From the NCBI RefSeq assembly GCF_000611645.1, contig NW_014011714.1, positions 1 through 11,338 of the forward strand: a stretch of DNA of 11,338 bases, read 5' to 3'. A program made the translations under genes and the position numbers. Source of the DNA: Monoraphidium neglectum. Its lineage: Eukaryota; Chlorophyta; Chlorophyceae; Sphaeropleales; Selenastraceae. This document shows, in pieces, positions 1 to 8,206 of the stretch; the first letter of the stretch is position 1, and each line of letters begins with the position of its first letter. The notes under the pieces were generated by a model. That model saw nothing but the letters and a program-made list of their open reading frames with translations, was not told the origin of the DNA and ran no database searches.

Positions 1-1013
1 GGGTGAGCTTGAAGGGGGAGAACGCCAGCTCCACGGCGGAGGCGCCGGACCGCGCCCTCCAGGAGGTTTTGGACGACTCGGCGGCCTCCCAGGGCGTGAG
101 GCGGCCGTCCAACTCGGGCAATAGGATGTCGGGGACCTTAAGGGGGGGTGTGCGTTGGTGTTTGCTGACGTGGCGGGGCACATTCGGGCGCCGTATGGCG
201 CGCGGAAAGAAACACCCGGCCGGCCGTCCGCGCGGCGGCGGGCGGCAGGCGCTGCGCAGCCCGGCTTTGCTGGCTCGTGCGGCAGGCCAGGCGCGCGCCC
301 CTCTCACGCGCCTTTGACGGCCTGTTGCTCAATTCCAAAATCGATCCCCGAAGGCGCCCCTCTCCTGCCCCCTTCCCTCTCGAAACGTACCTGGTAGCGC
401 CCGGCCCCTGGCTCATCCACCAGCAGCCTGACAGTGCCGCCATAAGACAGAAGCGTGAGGTTGAATCTTGGCGGCCCCGCAGCCGCGCCGCCGCCGCCGC
501 CGGGGGCCGGCGGCGCGTCGCTGATGAGCGCGGCGGACAGCGCGGCGCCCGACGCGGCGACGCTGGCGGGGTCGACCGTGAACTTGCGGCCGGCCTTGCC
601 GCGGTTGCGGTCGCAGAACGACGCGTCCTTGCATTTCTGCAGGTAGGGCGGCGGTCGGCGCGGCGGGCGCGGGCAGGGAGGGGTTGGGGACGCGGGTCTG
701 CCGGGGGAAGGGGGGACGCTGAGGCGCTGGCCCCGTGCGCCGCGCACCAGCGTGGGAACCGCTGCGACAGGTAGCGCCTCGATATGGTCTCCATACGCCA
801 GCAACTGGCATCCCGCGCTGAATGGCACGATTTTGATGTATCAGTGGCATCACCTGACCCCGATCACGCGCGCCCAGGCACCCTCCCGGCGATCTGGGCT
901 AGTGAGCCCACCTTGAACTCGTGCTCCTTGAAGCCCTCAGCCTTATCCAAGGCGAGGAACACCATTAACACGATCAGGGCGATCATAGCCCCGCTCTGCC
1001 CTCGCCGCACCAT
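1..1013 (-). CDS. GANAB: Glucosidase II alpha subunit, N-terminal part (3 exons; partial, continues past left edge)
   Basis: Predicted catalytic subunit of ER glucosidase II (GH31), which removes the two inner alpha-1,3-linked glucoses from N-glycans in the ER lumen and feeds the calnexin/calreticulin folding cycle. Exons on the minus strand: 1013-912 (34 codons), 636-391 (82 codons), 136-1 (45 codons plus one base). The donors are GTGGGC and GTACGT, the acceptors TGCAG and TTAAG, and both introns (275 and 254 bp) are in phase 0. Residues 1-27 are a signal peptide. Residues 35-46 read KCKDASFCDRNR, matching the family's CxxxxFCxRxR motif just after the signal peptide. Exon 2 carries the start of the N-terminal beta-sandwich (RFNLTLLSYGGTVRLLVDE, then RYQ), and exon 3 continues with VPDILLPELDGRL and VELAFSPFKLT, as in plant and animal homologues. 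The catalytic barrel lies outside the window. I chose the Met at 1013 because it puts the hydrophobic segment at the N terminus with G at -3 and G at +4. The frame stays open upstream to a Met at 1169, which would bury the signal peptide. The family call rests on remembered family motifs, not on a search. Confidence 0.86.
933..1013 (-). other. Signal peptide of glucosidase II alpha
   Basis: Residues 1-27 have a basic start (MVRRGQ), a hydrophobic core of about 14 residues (AMIALIVLMVFLAL, residues 9-22) and a short polar end (DKAEG) before FKEHEFK. This is a classical cleavable ER signal, as expected for a lumenal enzyme. The exact cleavage site is uncertain; somewhere in KAEG is likely. A second Met at residue 10 could also start a shorter but still functional signal. 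Confidence 0.75.
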
Positions 1014-1437
1014 CCCGAGCACCTTGCCGCAGATCGCTCTGTGCCGCAGTGCACTGCAGGCGGCACCTGCGGCATGTATCAAGTTGCCAATCAGGTATGA
1101 TATCAATGGGCCCACTGCATCACGGAAGGCTGGTGCCAGTTCTTCGTTCCGCACACACCCGGTGAGCACAGCACGAGCAGTGGGGCACCCTTGCAGTCAG
1201 CGTACATGTGCTGTATTCAGCCAGAACTGTCAAATTGGTGCCGTCATGCACCTATCGCCACTCAATAATTCAAAAGCACGCTGCGTTTCCCATACGTGAG
1301 CTGCAGCACAAACTTCTTCCGCTTTCCCGACAGCTGGACCGCTCAGTTGACCTCCGCCATAAGCGCGCCTCAGCATTAGAACGTTTACAGGCCACGGGTG
1401 GGGTCGCGGCATCGGCTGTGCTGTGTGATGGGTGTGG

Positions 1438-1445
1438 CATATAAG
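1438..1445. promoter_or_regulatory. Possible TATA-like element upstream of glucosidase II
   Basis: The octamer CATATAAG (CTTATATG on the minus strand) lies 425 bp upstream of the glucosidase II start codon in a roughly 50% GC stretch. The same octamer lies 367 bp upstream of the chosen START-gene ATG (6370-6377). As a TATA box it reads better on the plus strand (TATAAG) than on the minus strand (TTATAT), so the assignment is weak. No transcript start is known. Confidence 0.2.
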
Positions 1446-2841
1446 TGCAATTGCTCTTCACCTAATATGGCAGCGCCACGCGCGCGTGCGCACAAACGGA
1501 AGCCGCAGGGGCCCTACACATGAGTGTGAAAACCGCAGCTCAGGCCGCCGTCATCAGCGCCGCCCGCGCGGCGCGGGGCTGCGCCGCGCGCTGGCAAAGC
1601 GTCCCCGGCTGTCACGGCTGCGCTCCTGCGGCCTGGCGCGCCGCGCACCCCCCGCAGCAGTGCGCCTGGCGGCAGGCCGCGTTCACACACGCACGACGCC
1701 CTGGCCTGGCCTGGGCAGGCGGCAAAGGTTGAGGTCTCAAATCCCCTGGGAAACGGGGTGACATGTAATTGGCTTGTGGAAGCCCGGATTGCGGATTGCG
1801 TCGTCAAAAGTGCTTCCTGTGTCCCAACATAACGGGACCCGAGCCCAGCAGTGCGGTGGCCGCCTCCCTGCCTTGGAAAATCGGGAGGGGCGGCTGTGGC
1901 GGCGGCGGCGGCGGGGGCGCGGGGCGGGCGGCGGCGCGCCAGGCCCGCACCCGCGCCCGCGCGCCAGGTTTGCGAGTGGTGTGCAAAAGGCGGCGCCCAA
2001 TAACGGGGAGGGCCACACACAGGTACAGCGGCGGAGAATTCACACGATGGTTGGCGCCCAGCCGCGGCTGCGGCGGCCGGGACCCCAGAGGGCGGAATGT
2101 GCCGCGGCCCCCGAGGCCGCAGGCCGTCCGTCGACCGGGGCCGCTCCCGCGCGCACGCGTTCTCCTCTCCCCTCTAAATCCCCGCTCAGCAATGCGTCAC
2201 GGCGGCGCTTTCGCTGTGGGTACAAAACGCGCCGCGCGGCCGCCCGCGCCCCTCGTGGCTGCGGCAGGCGCGGGGCCGCTCGAGAGACGCTCGCCGGCAA
2301 CGGCTCGCGGCAAGCGCGCCCCCTTGGCGCCCATGGCCCAGGGATTGCACCAGGCACGGGTGGGGCCGCCGGCGGGGGCAGGGGTTTAGAGAAGAGGCGT
2401 GGCGGGCGCCATGGCTCTCGAGACGATCAATCACACCGCATGGCGCCGCTTTCGATTGGGTGGCAAAATTGAGGGGCCGCCGGCCGGCTGGGTTCATCCA
2501 GCGCCGCCGCCGCACAAGTGCGCGCTAGCTTGCCGCAGGCGGGCGCCGCGCGTGCCGCATCGGCGGGTGGCGCGGAGGGCCCTGGGTGGGTCTGGGCGGG
2601 TATATGGGCACACGCAAGTGTTGACAAACAATCATGACGGGAGGGGGGCTTGCGGAGCCAGAGCCCAGCTAACGACCTAGGCAGGGGCAGGGCGCCGCGC
2701 GCGCCCGGCCTGGGCGGGCCGCGCGGGCGAGCGGGCCGGCCGGGCGGGCGGCGCTCCGGGGCGGCAACACACGGCACACGACTGGGAACCACGAATTCGC
2801 TCCGACGGTGGGGGAGGGGACACGTTGAGATGTATGCACAC

Positions 2842-2863
2842 TGTGTGTGTGTGTGTGTGTGTG
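2842..2863. repeat. (TG)11 microsatellite
   Basis: Perfect alternating TG of 22 bp in the GC-rich gap. The other long TG tracts in this window lie inside VPS41 introns on the coding strand. This one has no gene assigned around it. Confidence 0.95.
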
Positions 2864-3474
2864 CGGGGACCGGGGCAGCAGCCCAGGGGGGTGGTCTCAA
2901 AGGGGCAGCCGGAGGGCAGCGGGCACAGCTCCCCTGGCTCTGGAGGCGGCGCGCGCCTCACAGGGCAACTTCAGGGCTGGCCCGCCCGGCGGGTTTGTTT
3001 GTGCACAGGGGCATACTGCCGGAAGTAGCGGCCCAGGGCGGTGGCCGCGCGCCGGCCCGCAGGCGGGGCCAGCGGCGCGCAATCAGGGGTCCGCCTGCGG
3101 TTGCGGGGTCGGTCTCTCCTGCGGTCCCTTTTTCGGGGGACAAACGGACGTCTCGGGGCAAGCAGTGTCGCTGGGCGGCCGCAAAGTGGGTGGCGCCGGG
3201 CTCTGGTGCGTTCTGGGCAGTCCCCGCGATCTGATCCCGGGGGCAACTCGAGGTTGGGTGCCGGCTCCTTTCTCGCGCGCCCAATATGGGGCGGTGCCCG
3301 ATCCTAGCGGGCTGGCCGGCCCTCTCAAAAGGGGATTGCGGGTTTTGGGGTCCGCAACAAAAAGGGGGTGGCCTGCGCATGATGCGCACGCACGGCCTGG
3401 AGGGAGTGAGGGGCGGCTGGCCCCCCGAGAAGGCGGCTTCTCAGCGGCCCCGTTTGTGACGTCATCCGGCGTCA

Positions 3475-6003
3475 TCACTGCTGCTGCGCGTCGAGAGACG
3501 ACAGCAGCTTGTGGGCGGCCCTGACGGTGGCCGCCTGGATCAGCCGCATGACGAGGCGCCCGCCCGACCGCCGCCGCTGCAGGCCGCCGCTTACGCCGCC
3601 GCGGCGCCCAGCATCACCCGCAGCGGCGGCCGCGGCCGCCGTCGCAGCGCAGCTCGCGCCGCCGACGCTGACAGGGCCGCTCGCGTCGCTGCCCGCGCGG
3701 CTGGCGGCGGGACAGCTGGCGGGGTATGCCCGGCAGCGGGGGCGCGGCTCAAAAGCCTCCGCGGCCACGAGCCGCGAGTCCGGCCAGCCGGCACCCACCG
3801 ACGCCAGCCGGCCGCGCTCGCAGCACGCGCACGGCTGCTGCTGCTGCTGCTGCTGCTGTGGGGAGCCGCGGGCGGGCGCCGACGGCGACCGCGACAGCAG
3901 CGCGGCGGGCGCGGACGGCGTCTCGGGGGCGTCGAGCGACGAAGACAGGTCCTCCACCGCGAGCGGGTGCGACCCGACGCGAACGAGGCCGCCCGCCGCC
4001 GCGGCGCCCACTGACGCCGAGCGCGCGAGGCGCGGCGGGCCGGCGGCAAAGTCGCAAAGCGGGTGCGAGCCCACGCGGCGCAGCGCGGCGGCGGCGGCCG
4101 CGGCTGAGGGCGCAGGCGTGGCGGCGGCGCTGCCGGCGCCGCGGATGAGCAGCTGCGGCGCCGGGATGCGTGCAAACGCAGTGGCGCTGCCTGAGACGAC
4201 GCGCGACGCCAGCCAGCGCAGCAGGCGCAGCTCCAGGCGCGGCAGCAGCGACGCGACGCGCGCCTGCAGGCCCAAAAGCGCGCCTGCCGCTGACGCGAGC
4301 GCGCGCAGGGGCGCGCCGACGCAGCGCAGGAGGCCGCCGAGGCCGAGGCCGAGGCCGCCGCCGGGGCGCGCCGGATTCGCAGACGCAGCGGCGGGTGCAC
4401 CGCTGCGTGGGGTGCACGGCGCGGTGGCGCTGCTGCCGCAGCAGCCCGCGAACGCGTCTGCGCCCGCGTCGGCGCCGCCGGCGCGGATGTAGCTGCGGAG
4501 CGCGCGGTCGGTGCGCTGCAGCATCGGCCAGAGGCCCTTCTTTATTCCGAGGTTAGCGAGGCCGGCCCTGACATGGGAGTCCTCAAAGTAAATCATCAGG
4601 CACTCCGCCGCCGGCCCCTCGTAGTCGGCGCCGACGACGCCGGCTGGCGGCGACCGGATCACCGCGCCGCTGCAGTAGTCTGTCACAGCCACGCCGCGCG
4701 GCGGCGCGCCCGCGCCGCACGCCGCGGGCTGGCCGCACGCGCGCGACAGGACGTAGCAGCCGCCGTCGCACGGCCGCGCCCACACGCGGCGCGCGTACGT
4801 GTAGCTCCGCTGGCCGAGCGGCTTGGGGAAGCGCACCGCCGCGTGCATCACGTCCGACTCGCGCTGGCCCGCCGCGGCGCCGCCGCCGCCGCCGTTGCGC
4901 GCGGCGGCCAGCGCGGGGCCGAGCGCGGCCATGCTCTTGTCCCAGCGCAGGCGGCCGGCGTCGTCGAGCATAAAGGCCCGCAGCTCTGACGGCGTGGCGC
5001 CAAGGAACACGCTGCGGGTCATGTAGAGGTAGAGCCCGCGCCGCAGCGGGCGGCGCCAGCCCCAGTAGAGGACGCCCGGGGCCGTCTCCTGCACAACCGC
5101 CTCCCAGGGGCCGAAGAATGCGTCCGTGTCAGGAGACCCATAAAGCGACCCGCTGCTCGAGCCGACGGGCCCCGCGGCCTCCGCGCGCGCGAGCGCGTCG
5201 CGGCAGGACGCCTCGCCAAGCATGGCGCCAAACTGCAGCAGGTGCGTCTCGCCGACGGCAGCGGCGACGGCGGCGCCGCAGTCGGCGGGCAGGTCGTCGG
5301 CGCCGAGCGAGGCGGTCGCCTCGGCCGGCGCGGCGCGGACGCCGGACAGCTCGCGGCCGTCAATGAACACGGCATCGGCGGCATCGGCGTCGGGCGCGGC
5401 TGCCGCCGCAGACTGGCTGGCGCTGGGGCTGCGGAGCAGCTGCTGTTCTTCCGGTGAGGGAGGGTGGTACGGCCCCCATTCCTGGTAGGGCGCCGGCGCG
5501 AGGCCGCCGCTTGAACCCAGGGCAAACTGCGGGAGGCTCCCGGGACCGGCAGCGGCGCGGCTGCCAGCGCTGGGTTGCCACCGCGGCGGCCGAGGGGCGC
5601 CACTGCAGCCGCTCGACCGCGGGCCGCCGGCGCGGCGGCCGTTGCGGTCAAACTCCAGGGTCACGCGCGGCAGCGGCGTCAGCTGCACCGATATGCGCGG
5701 CCCGCGCCGCACGTGGTGCCTGCCAACGCCGAGGCCTGTGCCGCCGCCACGGTCGCCGGCAGCGGCGCAGCTGCTGCTGCACGCCAGGGAGTCGCCGCCC
5801 ATGGCCGGATGCTGGCCTGACGAAACGTCAGCGTCCGCGTCACCACAGCCGAGCTCGGCACCGTTCTCGTCAGAAACGCTGCAAGCTGCGGAGTATAGGG
5901 CAGCATGGGGCGGCCGGGCCGTCAGAGGGGTGGACGTGGCGCTTGCGCACGGGCGCATGGGTGCAGGAGGTGCATGGGTGCAGCAGGTGCTGGCAGGCGC
6001 CAT
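3475..6003 (-). CDS. START-domain lipid-binding protein, plant type, with long low-complexity C terminus
   Basis: Predicted StAR-related lipid transfer (START) protein; the lipid ligand is unknown. The open frame runs from an ATG at 6192 (905 residues) to a TGA at 3477-3475. I prefer the ATG at 6003 (842 residues): it has A at -3 and G at +4 (CAGCATGG, as at the VPS41 start), and the codons before it lack the G/C third-position bias of the rest. Numbered from 6192, START spans about 358-572 (4477-5121). It contains FFGPWEAVVQ, WGWRRPL, MTRSVFLGATPSELRAFMLD, RLRWDKSM, RFPKPLGQRSYTYARRVW, then AECLMIYFEDSH and LGIKKGLWPMLQRTDRALRSYI as the C-terminal helix. This order matches the Arabidopsis 'polyketide cyclase/lipid transport superfamily' START proteins. 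Residues 64-105 are Ala/Ser/Thr/Pro-rich without acids and could be a targeting peptide. After START come a Leu/Ala-rich segment (about 611-668), two RVGSHPL copies, Ser/Pro stretches and a Q8 run. No homeodomain, PH or DUF1336 module is evident. Confidence 0.85.
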   Translation of the reverse strand: MAPASTCCTHAPPAPMRPCASATSTPLTARPPHAALYSAACSVSDENGAELGCGDADADVSSGQHPAMGGDSLACSSSCAAAGDRGGGTGLGVGRHHVRRGPRISVQLTPLPRVTLEFDRNGRRAGGPRSSGCSGAPRPPRWQPSAGSRAAAGPGSLPQFALGSSGGLAPAPYQEWGPYHPPSPEEQQLLRSPSASQSAAAAAPDADAADAVFIDGRELSGVRAAPAEATASLGADDLPADCGAAVAAAVGETHLLQFGAMLGEASCRDALARAEAAGPVGSSSGSLYGSPDTDAFFGPWEAVVQETAPGVLYWGWRRPLRRGLYLYMTRSVFLGATPSELRAFMLDDAGRLRWDKSMAALGPALAAARNGGGGGAAAGQRESDVMHAAVRFPKPLGQRSYTYARRVWARPCDGGCYVLSRACGQPAACGAGAPPRGVAVTDYCSGAVIRSPPAGVVGADYEGPAAECLMIYFEDSHVRAGLANLGIKKGLWPMLQRTDRALRSYIRAGGADAGADAFAGCCGSSATAPCTPRSGAPAAASANPARPGGGLGLGLGGLLRCVGAPLRALASAAGALLGLQARVASLLPRLELRLLRWLASRVVSGSATAFARIPAPQLLIRGAGSAAATPAPSAAAAAAALRRVGSHPLCDFAAGPPRLARSASVGAAAAGGLVRVGSHPLAVEDLSSSLDAPETPSAPAALLSRSPSAPARGSPQQQQQQQQPCACCERGRLASVGAGWPDSRLVAAEAFEPRPRCRAYPASCPAASRAGSDASGPVSVGGASCAATAAAAAAAGDAGRRGGVSGGLQRRRSGGRLVMRLIQAATVRAAHKLLSSLDAQQQ
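3835..3858. repeat. (CTG)8 triplet repeat encoding Q8 in the START protein
   Basis: Eight perfect CTG units, read as CAG on the minus strand, encode eight glutamines between SP and PCACC in the low-complexity C terminus. Because the codons are pure CAG, slippage-type length variation is plausible. Confidence 0.95.
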
Positions 6004-6004
6004 G

Positions 6005-6135
6005 CTGAAGTGGCGCGACAGCGTCCGCACACAGCGTATGCTGGTCCCGCACGGGCTTCCCCCGCACAAGAGCACAGGGTTTGTTGTTGGGAAAAATATT
6101 AGCTGCCAACGTACACCGCTGCTTGTGACGCTCAC
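6005..6135 (-). other. Possible 5' UTR intron of the START gene
   Basis: On the minus strand, CCG is followed by a good donor, GTGAGC, at 6135. A YAG acceptor (ACTTCAG) ends at 6005, one base before the preferred ATG at 6003. The 131-bp interval contains an AT-rich stretch (CTAATATTTTT) unlike the flanking coding DNA. If it is real, the apparent coding extension up to 6192 is an artefact. This is inference from splice consensus and composition only. Confidence 0.25.
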
Positions 6136-6369
6136 CGGTTGCGCCCACTGAGCTGAACCTGGGAGAAGACAGGGTGATGGTGAACACCGCACGGCCCGCA
6201 GGCAGCACGAGCAGCCCCACCAAGACTACCAAAGACTGCGAGTAGTACTGCGGTTGCACGGCATAGGGGGGGATGCATGAGACGGCAAACGCGCGGTCCT
6301 TGCACCCCACACCGCGGGCACCCGGCCAGGCTGTCGCCATCTTTGGATCCCTTCCCGCCCGCCGCTTGC

Positions 6370-6406
6370 CATATAAGTCTCCAGTAGCGCCGCAAGGCTC
6401 GATTGG
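6370..6406 (-). promoter_or_regulatory. Candidate CCAAT plus TATA-like promoter of the START gene
   Basis: Read on the minus strand, CCAAT at 6406-6402 is followed by CTTATATG at 6377-6370, about 370 bp before the preferred ATG. The order and the AT-richer setting suit a core promoter, but the CCAAT-to-TATA distance is shorter than usual and no transcript start is known. Confidence 0.22.
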
Positions 6407-7898
6407 CTGCGGGCAGGGCAAGGGAGGGCTTGTCAGGAAATGCGGGCCATCCAGCGTGGCACCGCGTCCCCGACGTTAAGGAAACGCGCCGCACCTGGCC
6501 AGCACGACACCGAGGGCTGCAAGTACCATATAGCTGCTGCTGCTGGTCAGGGCCTGGCTCCAAGGTCCCTGGGTCCCTTGCCCGTGGGGCAAGGCCGCTG
6601 AGGGAGCCATTATGGGCCAGGCGATGGGCCGAAGATGAAGCTAGGTGTATCAGTTCCTTTATGCTGCACCTGCGAGCCCTGCTCGTGCACCTGTGTGGGA
6701 CTCAGGACCCGACGACGCTTCGGTTCTGGCCCAGAAAGAAAACGCACACGAGACCGTGCAGGCCTCACTCGATCCCTTAGGAATGTAAAAGAAACATCCC
6801 TCAAAATGCGACGGGTGTGTGCGTCCATGGGCACCGGTCAACCCGTGCGAGGTCCCCGGTGTGCGATGCATGCGCAGGTCCACACAGGATTCAAGGATGT
6901 CTGATTGTGCTGACGCGCCTCATCCTGTCGCCCGGGTCATCATAGTATTCAAGCGGGTAATTATGGTGTTGTGCGGAATGGATTATTGAAGGAGTGATCA
7001 TTGCCGTTTACACGCACAAGCTGCATGAATAACAGCGGGGTGCAGCCAGAAACAGAATGCTTTGCCAACCAATCAAACCCACGGGTACCACTGCGTTCGT
7101 TGACACGTGAAGCAGTTTGCAGCACAAGGCAGAGTCCCCTGAATGAGATATCTGTATAATGCACAGGTTGCGCTGTGCACATCAACGTCAGGGCGTCGTG
7201 CAACCATTATGGTCGGGCCTGTTCATCAGTGGGTCGTTTCCGGTGACGCCCCCAGCTCATGAGTAGCATCGCGCGCGTTGCAGGCAATGATGTTCAACCT
7301 AGCGCTCGATACACCCGCAACCCCTGCACTTGCTCGCAACCTGATCATATCACATGCAGACCCTCAAATAGTGGGTTGCTCGTCCTTGTGCTGTTGCCTT
7401 CCACGTTTTGCACCGGGAGCCGACAGAGAGCCTACACAGCTTATGTTCACCTTATCAATTATAGGCAGGTTATGGACACGTCCATCCCATTCACCTGTCA
7501 CTATCCTATTCCATGAATTCGTACCCAGTCGCAAATCTTGCCTGGTGGCTGATGTCATGGTCTGGCTTTGCGTGCCATCCTGTTTGCATGCAGCCCAGCG
7601 CTGTATGTTCCAAGCGGCAGGGAGAGGCTGCAGAGGCATCAGCTTCCCCAATGGTAAGTTGACTTTTGGTTCCGGAGCGCATGGCAACTTGCATGATGGG
7701 GTCCCAACTGACCCAGGGTGACTGGTGTATGACAAACCCCTGTTTGTGAGGTGCGCCAACGCTACTACACTACATTCGTTTGATCCATCGTCGAGTTCTC
7801 TGCTCACTGGGATTGCAGCGCGGTGCGCTGTGAGTGTCAGATCAATGGGGTCGCAGGATTTGTGCTGATATACAAGAAAGTCACAGCGCCTTGACAGC

Positions 7899-8170
7899 AT
7901 GGAAGGAGCGGTGGAGGTGGAGGAGGGTGCACCATCCCACGCGCCTGCAGCAGGGGCGGATTCGGGTGCGGGCGATGGTGCGCCCGCTCCGCCCCCAACA
8001 GAGGCGGCGGCGGGCGATCCATCGCGCCACCCGCACGAGCTGCCGCTCGCACCACAAGGTGAGCAGCAGCAGTGGGGCAATCAGGAGCAGCGGCACCTGG
8101 CAGGCGATGACGGGGCGGCCGCGACACAGCCAGACCAGCACCTGCGCGAGCACGGCGAGCTGCAGCACCC

Positions 8171-8206
<36 letters not shown>

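Larger units (their letters stand above)
1014..3474. other. Unassigned intergenic stretch between the glucosidase II start and the START-gene stop
   Basis: No protein or RNA gene is recognisable here. Two zones differ in composition. From 1014 to about 1510 the DNA is only about 50% GC, which fits a 5' UTR and promoter for the minus-strand glucosidase gene. From about 1520 to 3474 it is strongly GC-rich. Open frames in the GC-rich part are Arg/Ala/Pro/Gly-rich in every frame and resemble no family I know. Contents: a (TG)11 tract at 2842-2863, a small stem-loop at 3336-3357 (TTGCGG/CCGCAA around a 10-base loop), and the palindrome TGACGTCA at 3457-3464. I found no minus-strand TGTAA (the green-algal poly(A) signal) between 3474 and 1390. 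The first one is at 1389-1385, so the START gene's 3' UTR end is not located. The zone could hold a long 3' UTR, an unrecognised gene or a non-coding RNA. Confidence 0.6.
6004..7898. other. Divergent intergenic region between the START gene and VPS41
   Basis: This holds the 5' flanks of two genes transcribed away from each other. Parts, especially 6900-7560, are about 50% GC. No convincing coding frame is seen; the 147-codon frame at 7278-7721 has no family features and lacks the strong G/C third-position bias. Local structures are a perfect 8-bp stem with a 3-base loop at 6576-6594 (CCTTGCCC/GGGCAAGG) and a perfect 7-bp stem with a 6-base loop at 7160-7179 (TGCACAG/CTGTGCA). A CCAAT motif (6406-6402, minus strand) lies about 25 bp upstream of CTTATATG (6377-6370). 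In the VPS41 frame a TGA at 7866-7868 precedes the ATG, so translation does not start further upstream on an unspliced leader. Confidence 0.65.

Noticed and set aside
311..340. tRNA T-loop-like string (CAATTCCAAAATCGATCC) inside glucosidase intron 2
   Set aside because: No acceptor stem, anticodon arm or D arm can be fitted around it on either strand.
1774..2472. 232-codon plus-strand open frame in the gap
   Set aside because: Composition is Arg/Gly/Ala/Pro-biased as expected from random GC-rich sequence, with no recognisable motif and overlapping open frames of similar length on both strands.
3509..4492. 327-codon open frame on the plus strand opposite the START gene
   Set aside because: It is a mirror of very GC-rich coding DNA, where stop codons are rare in all frames. 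The product is Arg/Ala/Pro-rich without domains, and the minus-strand frame has clear START motifs.
7278..7721. 147-codon plus-strand open frame in the divergent intergenic region
   Set aside because: It lacks the strong G/C third-position bias of the three real genes, has no family motifs, and I see no clear splice join to VPS41.
7364..8080. 238-codon minus-strand frame overlapping the VPS41 start
   Set aside because: It overlaps the well-supported VPS41 exon 1 in antisense and shows no family features.
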